Positions 12,430 to 43,822 of a stretch of DNA of 64,000 nt are shown here, piece by piece (position 1 is the stretch's first letter; each line of letters starts with the position of its first letter). Origin of the DNA: Druceiella hillmani (lineage: Eukaryota; Arthropoda; Insecta; Lepidoptera; Hepialidae); NCBI GenBank assembly GCA_039881145.1, contig JAYKKI010000061.1, forward strand, positions 8,442,001-8,506,000. The letters run 5' to 3'. The notes below the pieces were generated by a model that saw only the letters and a program-made list of their open reading frames with translations, was not told the origin of the DNA and ran no database searches. The position numbers were made by a program, and so were the translations under genes.

Positions 12430-13351
12430 CGTATACTTGTTTACGTTATAGACATGTTATTAATGTAGAGAATTTAAGCATATAGGTGGCTTGCTGATCT
12501 AGTGACCTTCTAACTAATGGTGGCAACGGAGGACTCTTATATCATCAAGATCAACGGTGGCATCAGCAGCTCTAGTTAGATCAATTACTCCTTACTCATC
12601 AGGACGTATTGGGCACACGGATCAGTTAAATTGCCTGAACCCTTCATTCAATATAGTGCGGGAACACACTGGATCCACACAGTCCAAACTAAAACCAAGT
12701 GGTGCAGATTGAAGGAGACATACACCAAAATGGTTGAGAATGGCTTATTATGATATGATGATGTTTTTCTTTATTTAGTTTTTTGAGTAAACTGTCCATA
12801 TCCTAATTAATAGGTACTTATAATAAATGTGAAAATGAGTTTGTTTAATCCATTTTAGGTCTGAAATATTTTTTTGATGAAATCCGTTGAACTGACAGAA
12901 ATATGGTATGGTGATTACAAATGGATCAAAATCATTAATGGCTTTATTACACTAATTGAAATCCTGTCATTTTACAAAATTTTGAAAAATGGTAGAAATA
13001 AAATTAAAATTATAAATTAAGATTAAAGTCATTCATAGTAATTTTTTGACCACAAAAAATTACCTACCTCTAATGTTCTATAATTCAGGCGCCTTGCTGG
13101 TAGATAAAAATTATCAAAATCCAGTATTTTTTTGAACTTATCTACTTTTTTATCAATAAAAACACGCGATTTCGAGCAATAATAGAGATGGGATAAAGCG
13201 CCTAAAAAACGAGCATAAGAAGTGAGCCTACTAAACCTCTATTTAATAATTCATTTATTTATTAAGTAAAAATTTTTAACTTTATTATTGGCATATAACA
13301 TGATTGATCTCAAAGGCAAATTTTCAAACATTAACTCTTATTAAATGAAGC
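12430..13351. other. Intergenic between repeat and hAT element
   Basis: A GC-richer, non-repetitive patch at 12510-12760 (ctaatggtggcaacggagga onward) ends in a tgatatgatgatg tail, which resembles the end of some retroposons. No coding frame supports that. The remainder is AT-rich and empty. Confidence 0.35.
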
Positions 13352-14139
13352 CTAAGTAGCAGTGGCGTAACAGAAGGGTGTCATTTTGCCAGATGCCAGG
13401 AGCCTTTTTAAAGTTGATTCTTTAAAAAATTATTTTATTTTAGAATTTTCAGTGATTAATAATACTAATCATCACGCTGTAACTAACAGTCCACTATTTT
13501 CTTTCTTTGAATATTGTATAATTATTAAAAGTTATTGGTAAAAACAAGTTTATAGATAATTTATTCTTTGTCAAAAGTTGGTTATCAACAACACACAGAA
13601 ACGAAGCAAAAGTAATAGCCGTTAGTGGTTAACTGTCAGCCGTTGATTCTGGTAAGTTGTGTAGGTCTATTAAGTTGTGTAGTTATTTTGGGAAGTAACA
13701 ACTACCCGTAGCAAATATCTTGCGATTTGTTAAAGAGTTCCTTCATTAATTTCCGGACTTCATAATCAGATCATCGTCATATTTAACTAAAGTATCGTCT
13801 TTCAAATAAAAAAGAATCAACCAAATCGGTCCACTCAGTAAGGAATTATCGCTGAACATACATAAACATATTCCGACGGATTGAGAACCCTTTTTTTTTG
13901 AAGCCGGTAAAAATAGACCAATTATGTGAATTGTGTCGTTATTGTGTAATTTAAAATGGTGACAATGGATCATCTCTATATTTCCTATATCTACCATCTA
14001 TATATTATTATTTATCTAGATTTTTATGTAGTAATGGACCAAACTGCTTAGCTATATCGAACCAGATTATAAACTCTATAAAAAAATTCCCTCAGCAAAT
14101 ATCGTTGACAAGGATACGGCGGTGCTAATACCATGAAAG

Positions 14140-15597
14140 GTATTTATGGTGAAGTTCAAAAACTTACCAAAAATAACGAGCCACATACAGTACCAAAAAC
14201 CAAAAGTACAATTCATAGAGAATTGTGCTGCTCATAATTTAAATCTAGTAGTTAATGATGCTGTAGAAGATGTGAACGAGATTATTAGAGATTACGTGAT
14301 TATTACGAGATTATTAATTAGAGACGCAAACATTTTTTGAAACTTTCAATAACTTTAAATATTTTTGACCTTAGTATTAAAAGGAAAATCTTATCAAGTT
14401 TTATTTCTGGTGCACAAGATAAAACTTCAGCTCTTGTAACACTAAATCCAACACGGTGGTCATGACGATATTTTACTATTTTTGCTTTGAACAGATTTGT
14501 AGAAATTTAAAAAGAAAATTATTCTATTAAGTTCCGAACCAGATGAGCGAAATTAAGCTAAAGAAAAAGATTGAAAATTATGATTTTATTACATTAATGG
14601 TTTTCCACTGCGTAATTTTACGGACAGTCGATGTAGTCTCCAAAACACTTCAGTCTAAAATAACAGATCGATCACAGGCATCGAAGCGTTCAGAAGTCTA
14701 TTTTGAAGAGATTAAAAAGTAGTGTCATGAATTGAGGACTTAACAATGCAAGCCTATAGCGTAGCAAAAAAAGGGAACGTTACTCCCGAGTTTTCTAAAA
14801 TTCGCCAAAGGAAGGTGAAACACTATTTCGATGAAATTTGCGAAGATGAACCTTTGCAAAACCCTGAAAGTTTGTTTCGAGTGAAGGTATTTTATCGTGT
14901 ATTACATCATCATAAATCAGTTGACATTTCGCTTCGTTGGTTTGAATGAAATAGTTTCCAATTTTAGTATTTTACATACTATATCTTTGAAAATTTTATA
15001 TGGCTCAAACTTATTAGACGAGGCTACAGTGTTTGTCGATTTGTATAAAAAAGATAATTTGTTACATTCGCAAAAGGAATTCTCAGCTTTCGGTCAACTT
15101 TTACATATGATATCGAAAAATTTACCTCTATAAAGGAACTCGCAGATTTATTCATTATAACTATTTTGTGTCTGTAAGCTTTCTTGAAGTGGCAATGTAC
15201 CGCTTTAATGTTATCTTTGACAATTTGTGTCACTACCGCTAGTGCCGAACGACCGTTCTCAAAATTAAAATTAATAATTCATTAATTTTACTACGGCACT
15301 AGGCCGAGAACAGGCTGATTGACATATAATAATACGATTGCTGCTTTAGGTATTACAAGAACAGCTTTATTAAAAGCGTGCACTTCTAGCCTACTTAACG
15401 ATACAATGTTTGTTTAACAACCTATCTTCTCCCACAGAATTCCTTAATTAAAAAATATATTTAAGAATTCTGTGGGAGAAAAAAAGTTGCACAATTTAGC
15501 GATACTCTTAATCAACTATTCTTTGGCCGGAAAATTGGTCGTTCATGAAGTAATTGATAATTTTGCTCTAATGAAAGCCCGAAGAAAACAATTTTAA
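14140..15597 (+). pseudogene. Broken hAT transposase (ZMYM1-like, hAT C-terminal domain)
   Basis: Recognisable segments in order: FIENCAAHNLNLVVNDAVED (14208-14270), the family's 'CxAHxLNL' region; NYDFITLMVFH with DVVSKTLQSK-like text (14575-14660); FDEICEDEPLQNPESLFRVK (14828-14885); GSNLLDEATVFVDLYKKD; and the hAT dimerisation signature TTASAERPFSKLKL (15235-15275), followed by LAILSINYSLAGKLVVHEVI and RKQF-stop (595-597 of the 15-kb block). Several frameshifts and stops show that it is inactive. The N-terminal zinc finger was not found. Confidence 0.8.
15427..15480. repeat. Inverted duplication inside the hAT pseudogene
   Basis: The segment ttctcccacagaattcctta is repeated inverted at 15461-15480 (ttaagaattctgtgggagaa), with one base inserted in the left arm and a 13-base AT spacer. 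The right arm lies in the expected coding position of the transposase, while the left arm is an extra inverted copy. Confidence 0.85.
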
Positions 15598-16075
15598 TTT
15601 TTGTTAAGTATTTCCTTTTATGACTGTATTAAAAAAAAACAAATTCTGAAATATATTAGTGTAGCACATATTCCTTATGCTTTAGCTCTACTTGATTGTA
15701 CGGACGCTGATTGAGCTATAAGTGAGGTTCTATTATATACTAAGAGTACCTATAGTAAAAATAACGATAAGCTTAATTTTTTGGGGGCCCCAGTCTAAAA
15801 ATTTGCCATTGTGTCGTTACGCCACTGTGAAGTAGATATTTTAACTGCTATAAAAATTATAATTACTTTAATTCTTATTTTTTTAATAATGTAAAGTTTA
15901 TATGTGTACATGTTCTTAATAATATAGAGTATGTTTTTGCACTTTTGATCCCACGTTCTTTTAAAAAAATCGTATTTTATTTCAAAATTCAATAAATATA
16001 TTATATTAAAATACTGTTTTGTATGCAACTAATTATTATAGGTTATTAAAAGCGTCTTTACGTCACTAAGTTAGG

Positions 16076-16127
16076 CCATACTGTTTTATATTCGATTAAA
16101 GTACAGAATAAATATGAAACAGTATGG
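16076..16127. repeat. Short hairpin, 17-base arms
   Basis: ccatactgttttatatt (16076-16092) pairs with aatatgaaacagtatgg (16111-16127) with one mismatch around an 18-base loop. It lies between the hAT right end and Fer3 exon 1. No function is evident. Confidence 0.7.
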
Positions 16128-16876
16128 AATATAATTATAACTGAACCGTTTAGCAGTTGGTACACCTAATTAAAAAAAAAACTATCAAATCAAAATCAAT
16201 CCCTGATCCAAAAAATATTTTATTTTAGCTTAAAAGAAACGTGTTGATATATTGAAAGTATATTAACTAATAATTTTATATCATTTTAAACTGAATTTGT
16301 CCCATAAACAAGCTAAGGTCTTAAAAAATAGTAAAATGTGCATCGATTTATCCGTTTCTTACTATTTTCAACAACATTGTGTCTAGGAGTACATACCTTT
16401 ATAACTAAATACAATGCAAGACGACAGTCACGCCACACCCACATTACGGCATTCACCAATAGGGAGAGAATCTTATCAAACAGCATAATACAAACCGACC
16501 AATGCCGTACGAAAAAGCTGTCGGAACATCCCCTTTCATCCTATTCAGGGGTTACTCTCGTGAGTTTGCCACGCGATTATAAGTTTTCTGCTCTTCGTTA
16601 CAAGTATAACAATTCTGTGACAGTTCATTGTTGATATATTTACGTATCTATATAATACCCAAGTGAGGGTAAGTTTTTCTGAGGGCTTGAAATAATAATT
16701 TAGAACGAGAGAAATCTCAGCAAAAGGCGGTCGTGAAATTTTCCTCGATCCTTATCTTTCGAAATATCCATCCGGAAAATTAATGTGTGCTTCACGTTAT
16801 TATTCGACACATCGTGTTGCGTTAACTTTTTGTGAGAGTTTGTGAAAATATATCGTGCAAAATTTTATTTCCAAAC

Positions 16877-37004
<20,128 letters not shown>

Positions 37005-37151
37005 TTGCACCCTCCTGTCTCATGGCCATATAATCACAACGTTTTTGTTAATCGACAATTTTCTTATCCTAAAGAGCTCAAAATCTCGATAGAATCTCGA
37101 TAACCTAACTTTACTCAAGTGAGGAAAGAGTACTATTGAATTTCGATTTAA

Positions 37152-37157
37152 AATAAA
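37152..37157 (+). terminator. Fer3: Putative Fer3 polyadenylation signal
   Basis: A canonical AATAAA lies about 150 bases after the Fer3 stop codon and just before the mariner insertion at 37305. The hexamer is common in AT-rich DNA, so this is only a positional suggestion. Confidence 0.35.
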
Positions 37158-37304
37158 TCAAATTGAATTCGACATTACTATTTGAGGTTTTCCCGTATCA
37201 TTTTATACGATCTTATATAAGGCGACTTTAAAAAAAAAACTAAAAAAGAAACTGAACTTATTATTTTTTGCGTTATTTTACTAACAGGCAATGAAAAAAT
37301 TATA

Positions 37305-38160
37305 TTGGGTTGGCTAAAAAGTAATGAACGTTTTTTTTTAATTATTTAGATAAAATGGGAACGTTATGCAAGCTTCCATGATCGAAGATATATAAAGGGC
37401 GCGACACACTCTTACAGATTCAGTAGTAACGAAGACGCTGCACCGTTAACTTGCGTAAAATATGAACGACATTAAGGCACATTTGAGATACTGTTTACTC
37501 TACGAGTACCAATCTGCCGAAACTACGAGAAACATATGCCAACGCGTAGCTCCTGAAGCAATATCTAAAACTACTGCAAAACAATTGTTCCGGTGATTTC
37601 GCAGCGGCGATTATGATCTAAGTGATCAACCACACTATGGTCGATCGGTGGAATTGACAGCGACAGGGTTGTTAATTGAAGAACATAACCGATTAATGAC
37701 ACGCTGACTGGCAACTGAGCTCGGGCACTCCCATGTAACTATAGAGAATTATCTACACCGCTTGGGAAAAACTGTATACGGTGCATAGGCATGAACATCG
37801 CCTGGACCAGACGTAGCCGTAGCCCGGTCCTCGTATAGTCAAACAGACCCGCCTTAAAGTTTTGGATTTTGGTTTGATACATATCCCTCATCCACCATAT
37901 TCCCCAGACCTTGGACCCACTGATTATTTTTTGTTTAGATCGCTCATCAACGCCTCAGGCCATCTACGACGGTTCATAGGCTATTTTTTTTCATTCCAAG
38001 CCACCTGAATTTTACGCAGCTTCTATCCACTCCTGCCAATGCGTTGAAGACATGTAGTACAAAATGATGGTGATTATTATATCGACGATTATTTTAAATT
38101 GGAAATATAATAAAACAATTATAACATTAATAACCGCTCGTTACTTATTAGCCAACCCAG
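37305..38160 (+). mobile_element. Internally deleted mariner element
   Basis: Ends are ttgggttggctaaaaagtaa and the inverted ttacttattagccaacccag, flanked on both sides by TA (37303-37304 and 38161-38162), as expected for mariner. It is 856 bases long, shorter than a full mariner of about 1.3 kb. It contains the start and the end of a transposase but has lost the middle. It sits 300 bases after the Fer3 stop codon. Confidence 0.92.
37462..37975 (+). pseudogene. Mariner transposase pseudogene (N- and C-terminal parts)
   Basis: From the ATG at 37462 the frame reads MNDIKAHLRYCLLYEYQSAE, TTRNICQRVAPEAISKTTAK, then QLFR-stop-FRSGDYDLSDQPHYGR. This is the helix-turn-helix region of mariner transposase with an in-frame TGA. 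Further on, ELGHSHVTIENYLHRLGKTV-like text follows. After the deletion [20 protein letters not shown] (about 37891-37950) is the region around the last catalytic Asp of the D,D34D triad. The protein cannot be functional. Confidence 0.88.
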
Positions 38161-38162
38161 TA

Positions 38163-41100
38163 TCTACTTCGTCCTGTTAGCGTAAATTCAAATATCGTTC
38201 TATAAAATAATATAACGTGACACGTGTCCGACGTGATATCCGATATGATGTTGAAACTAATTAGGGAACACCTGCATATTCCCTATTTAATATAACTCTG
38301 GACATATATGAAAGTTCATCATTAGCTGGCACTTACATCGATGAATTATTTTTCATTCAAATTAGATTTTATTTCAAACGCAATATTTTGTTTTTTTTAT
38401 ACAAATACAAATCCTAGTTCCCTTCAAGACAGATATACATCGGGCTTACAGGAATAACATCATTCTCTCTATATAGGCATACACTATACGAGTAGTATTA
38501 CGAACAAAACTGCTTCTGGCGATAAATTATAATCTGAAGTATCACAAACGTTCCAAAGAGGTTTTATTTTGTTATGTCTAGTATGATTTATAGTATTGTT
38601 TATGGTTAACTAAGTGACTTACGAATTACGTAGATACGAACGAGATTTATTATGATAGCATTTCTCTGCTATATACCTAAAATTACATACACTCCCGGTA
38701 ATTGACGTTATATTATAAAGACATATCATCACTTTAAAGTGGTCCAAAAATTGGTTATTCAATTATGTCTAGTATTGCAAAATTTAATATCATAAATTTC
38801 TATAATTATCCATTAGTATTTCATTTTATTTTTTATGTTAATTCCGCCATTATCTTTGAAGAATGGAATCAACTAACATTTAAAACCATTTTTTACACAC
38901 AGAAAATGTTAAAGGATTGCCTTTACTCTTTACAATCGACTAGTTTTAAATACGTCTACGCATTAGACATTTTGTCAATGAATAATCATGCTGCGGTCAT
39001 TAGCAGGCAAATTATTATTTTTTTTATTTTTTCCGAGATACAAATAAATACTATAGCAACAATTTTACGTGAATTTGTTAAATTATTAAAATTGTTAAAT
39101 TAATAAACAACCACGCCAAAATAAAACACCCGAATTATCACAGAGTTTTTAGCATCCGTATCTACATATTCGTGTCACGTGTGTGCCTTACAGCAATGCT
39201 ATCCCATTCACACCTATGTTGTTCTCGCTTGTCCGTAGTACCTATAAACATCGAATTTTCATAATTATAAGAGTCTTTTGTATATTTTTTCGTTTTCACT
39301 TAACGTCTGTCCATATTACTCAATATGTGAATGTGTGTACATTTTTTCGTTCTCGCTAGGTACAATCATATCTTGAATTCGTTTTATAAGGACTAATGTT
39401 TTTTTTTAATATATAGTCATTGCTCCCGTTTATTAACTCTGTTCAGTTATCATATGAAAAAATCAATGTTTGAGTTGCTAATACTAAGAAAATACCTTCA
39501 GAGTATTTTAATTATTGCAATATTACCTACTGTTTATTATAAGCGAAAATTATAACATAAACCTTTTGAGAATATTTTAGTTATGAAAACACTATCAAAC
39601 CAAACACTTGATTTCCTCATCCGATCTAGTATAGAAATGCCCCGAATATATATCCCTAAGTTTGTCATCTAAAATCATTAACCAGTAATTCCCCTGAAAA
39701 TGATTACGACTTATATCATAGGAAAGAGCTCAAAAGAAATAGCGTATAGCGTTGTAGAAAATCAGCTAGGCAAGCAGTAATTTACCAGAAAGTAAAAATA
39801 AATAATGCTAGAAAAATGCAATAATTCTGAAAACTGTATTGAAAATTCGAAAAATTAAAATTTATTTTAAAACCAAACTAAATCGATTTAATGCTAAATA
39901 TACGAGTTCATTACAAAAAATATAAAAAAACGATCACACTCGTTTCAATCGAAAGAGTATAATGCTGGTTGTACACACTCGGCGAGAGTCTCGCACACAC
40001 TCCTAATGTCAGTTGTAATGAAGATACCTGCGACGATGAACGTAGAAACTGCTGCTCCTGTTTGCCTTCGTGCTGTTAGATATTATAACTTTTTACACAT
40101 TTACCATACAAAAAAAAATACTAAGCCATGGCGAAAAAATAATGGATGGTTACTATTCACCGCAATAGAAACGGGTAAATACTTTAAAACTTAACAGCAA
40201 ACTACGGTCAGTTAACCCTAGAAAGATCGACCGAGAATCATGAGATGAGAGCCGAGAGCGCGTGACGATACGAAATCACCATGTACGTACACACTCGCTC
40301 TCATCCTGTCTCGGCTAGAGTGTACAGCGGGCATAAGACAATGCAAATAGCCAATTGATCTGGATTTACACTACTGGTTAAATGGTTAGTGTTAGGCTGT
40401 CTTCAAAAGTAACGCAATACTCATGGAACATTATATTTGACTTCAAAATTATTTTAAAACTTAAACTTATCAAGCGTGTATAATTTCAGAATAAATAGCC
40501 TTATATAGATAAAGTGCAATATTTCGCATGTTTATTTTCTTAATCATCTCATTATTTATATTTTACAACTTTCGTGAATTAATTATGTCTAAATTATCGT
40601 AATAATTAACTATATAAATAAATCGACTTTGAATTCCATGTAAAAATATATTAAGTCAAGAATAATCTAGTCGCAGTTGATAAGAATTTAATTGTATCTT
40701 AATTGTAGCATAAATGTTATTGTTGAGTTCCTAATTTTATTTATTTCATTGTACATAATGGTTTATTTTATTAATGTTATTTTTATTGTTACATTTTATA
40801 TTTTCATAAAATATGTGGTAAGGATAAATAAAATAATTTCTAGAATAATAAACTTACTTCACCTAAAACATCTATGACTTTTTATTTACGCCATATTTTA
40901 ATTTTATTGAAAATTTTACTGTTAAAATATAGAGACAATGTATTCTAAATATATTATAAGTATCTTGCATGTGAAGATACATACATATATCTGTATTTTC
41001 AGTATAGTCAGATACTTAGTATCTGACTTTGCTAGACGTGAACTCGGTAAAATTCCGTATATTTTCTTTTTATGTTAACTTTTCGTTTTTTTTAGTCTTC

Positions 41101-43396
41101 TCATTTTTATGTTAACTTTTTTTAGCTTCTTCACGCTGTCACGCCGTCTTCATTAGTCTACCTACTGAACACATGAAAATTCCACAAATTCAAACGAGAA
41201 GCTAAATCAGCTAAACTAGTTAGGCGAATGTTCTTTTAAATTATTATCTCTCAAAGCGGGTGATAAAGGTGTAACAAAATATATGCGGTTGCAGTACATT
41301 CAAAATGGTACAGTTTATTTGTCTTTTACCAAAATATTATTTTATTGTATTAAATATTATTAATAATTGTACGTATTTTACGACCTTTTACCAAAATATT
41401 CAGGATGTGGCGAAGTAGAAGAATTTTTAATTACATTACATTTTTTATATGAACGAAACCGAAGTAAGGAAGAAAAGCTAGAGGCAGAAATCATATGAAA
41501 AACATTCAAACATTAAGGCAAACATGAGATCGGATCTACTGAATAACATGTATGTGTTTATATCTACTTACATATTGTAGGAATACCTATAATATAGGAC
41601 CTAAATGATTTATGATAATACAACTCGATTAATTATGGTACTACAATGAAAATGTTACAGCAAACAGGTTAAAAACTTAACAGTTGTAATTTAACTGAAA
41701 ATATGAGTAAAACTTTTCACCTATTCGAAATGACAAATTTGAATGTCTTTCTACACGTTTCTTTGTAATTAAAGTACATTTTCCGATTTGAAACTCTTTC
41801 GAAGTACCGTTGGTAACATGCGAAAATGTAAAAAGACGAAGTTTATTTTAATTTTTTACAATTATATTTTATACCTCTTGTTATCGATTCTTATTAGTCG
41901 ACTTTAATTGCCCTGCCCTAAGTAAAAGGATATCATTTTTTTCTAATAACATAGGTTAATAAAACTCTGTTCCGTGAATGAAACACAACAAAAAATTAAT
42001 ACGAACTGAACTGATTCTGGAAGGTGTGAATACCTTTATAATATGTCATTATTTCGTAAAGAACTAAATTAAAAATACTTATTCTGCTTTATAGTAAACA
42101 CCTCAAAATAGCTCAAAATGGTATCTAAACAATACGTATTACTTATCCAACAAAATTATAGTAGTGGAGCTTTTAAATTTTATTCTTCAAAATTTCTTAA
42201 TAAAAGAATACCTTATTACAATGAATATAGAATAATAGACTGGTTCTTCTACTTTTTTTTTTAATATAGATGCGATCATTGTCTAATACGATTAAAAATA
42301 TTTGTTAGTTCAAGCATCAAAAACTTGGTAATCTTCAAATAGGTACAGTCAAACCAGGTACCTTTCGCCCACATCTTTAACTCAAATACAGTTTTTTTCT
42401 ATTTCAATATTGTTTTGTTCCAAAATCGATTTGAACAAAAAATATTGCGTTTGTTAATTTATTTTAATCTGATATCGATTGTAACCAAAGAGATTATATG
42501 TACTACATATTATATTAATTCTGATTGTAACAGTACCCAATTTACAGGAGTATACTGTTATACTCCCTGCATGAAAAAATGTTATACTCGTAGCCGACTG
42601 ATATTTTACTGGTAAGCTATATTAGTATCTGTTACAAATTTCTGACATAAAATTGAAGTATTTAATAATTTATCTTGTAGCCTACGTATATGCACTATAT
42701 TTCGTATTTGCACATTTATAGAAGTAAAAAAACATTGACAATTGTGGTGTTGCAAGAAACTTAACAAATTTCTTGCAATAACACTCACATTTCGATGTGA
42801 TTTGGTCTACCCTGTCGTATTATGTACTTGAAGAATTCAGAATATGTATTATTTTTGGCTAGTGTGTTAATTATTGTTTATTATTTATATAAAATTCTTA
42901 ACCTTTAATTTTAGCATTTAAATTGGTAATTGGAAAGTCAAAGAAAAAAAAATTAATCCAAAGAATTAAAAGACGTGTTTGTTGAGTGCCTTTATAATTA
43001 TGAACATTACAAATCTTATCTTTGATTATTTGGCGTTGGTTAAATTTTATCTTTAAAAGAATAAACACATCCTACAATATTAAGTAATTAAATTCATAAA
43101 AGCGAATGCAAAATGTAATCAATAATCAATCAAATCTCTTGAGTTTTATAAAATAAATAATTTTATATGTTAAGATGAGAAGAAAAAAACAACATAACTA
43201 ATAAAAATATAAGGTAAAAAGAATTTATTTGTGCACCTTTTTGTCGTTACAAAATAAAAAAATTACAGGAAATCAACAAAAGTAACCAATTTGTCTACGT
43301 TATTTAATTAAAATATAACTTAGCATTCATTGTCAGAATAATGATTAAAATATCGTTCCTCAGCAATCAGCTGTCATTTGTTCAATACTTCAAACT
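38163..43396. other. Intergenic between mariner and WDR92 promoter
   Basis: AT-rich. The longest frame, 38765-39103 (112 codons), has a hydrophobic, Ile/Phe-rich composition expected of chance frames in AT-rich DNA. A direct duplication of a 'tttttatgttaactttt' motif occurs at about 41068-41133. Apart from the piggyBac-like terminus at 40213, no element is recognised. Confidence 0.5.
40213..40232 (+). mobile_element. piggyBac-like terminus
   Basis: ttaaccctagaaagat matches the TTAA target site plus the first 12 bases (CCCTAGAAAGAT) of the classic piggyBac terminal repeat. The sequence then diverges (cgaccgagaatc). The opposite end was not found. The surrounding stretch 39963-40335 also shows loosely inverted ends (gctggttgtacacactcgg / ctagagtgtacagcgggc), so it may be a small non-autonomous element with the piggyBac-like end inside. 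Confidence 0.45.
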
Positions 43397-43410
43397 GTTG
43401 TCATAACAAC
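43397..43410 (+). promoter_or_regulatory. X-box-like RFX site upstream of WDR92
   Basis: The sequence gttgtcataacaac is an imperfect palindrome close to the RFX X-box (GTTRCCatGGYAAC type). It lies 129 bases before the WDR92 start codon. A second, half-site-like atggtaac follows at 43451-43458. RFX factors drive ciliary genes across animals, and WDR92 is a ciliary dynein assembly gene, so both position and context are right. Function is inferred. Confidence 0.55.
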
Positions 43411-43538
43411 GGAAACTTGTTTTGAAATATCATTGATGTTTCTTTACATCATGGTAACGACGTTCAGCACATATTTTGCTGTAAAATAATTAACTAATTT
43501 TTAAAGAATTCCTTTCAAGTGTTAAGTTATAATTAATC

Positions 43539-43822
43539 ATGGAGCCCCTCGAAGCACCACAAGTGATTACACATTTGGAAAATAACCTAAACCACTCACT
43601 ATTTGACTGCAAGTGGATTCCTTGTTCAGCAAAATTCGTTGTTTTGGGGTCTCAACCGAAGGGTACTGGGACGGTGGATATATTCGAGATAACGTCCGGG
43701 GAGGCAAAGAAAGTGCATGAATTCGAAAAACCAGAGGCGTTTAAATGTGGCACGTTTGGCGCTTCTAGCGTCGTCGAGCGGCGTTTGGCCACTGGCGATT
43801 TTAAAGGTGGTTTAGATATTTG
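43539..43822 (+). CDS. WDR92: WDR92 coding exon 1
   Basis: The exon starts at the ATG for [14 protein letters not shown], which corresponds to the family's N-terminus, and ends ...GGLDI plus two bases of a Trp codon before a consensus gtaagt donor. It contains the first propeller blade. No other in-frame upstream ATG is needed to reach family length. Confidence 0.94.

Larger units (their letters stand above)
13360..15827 (+). mobile_element. hAT element, ZMYM1-like transposase type, with both ends
   Basis: The element starts with cagtggcgtaac and ends with the inverted gttacgccactg, a typical hAT terminus. Flanking 8-mers are ctaagtag (13352-13359) and tgaagtag (15828-15835), matching at six of eight positions as an eroded 8-bp target duplication. 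Total length is 2468 bases. The interior encodes a broken hAT transposase. A related minus-strand copy is at 32311-33365. The element lies about 1 kb upstream of the Fer3 start codon. Confidence 0.85.

Noticed and set aside
16338..16634. 98-codon frame just upstream of Fer3 with a hydrophobic N-terminus
   Set aside because: The start resembles a signal peptide but the remainder has no domain. It sits in the Fer3 promoter region and no splice or stop context supports a gene.
38765..39103. 112-codon open frame, the second longest in the window
   Set aside because: Composition is dominated by Ile, Phe, Leu, Asn and Lys as expected of AT-rich noise. No domain, no splice context and no family resemblance.
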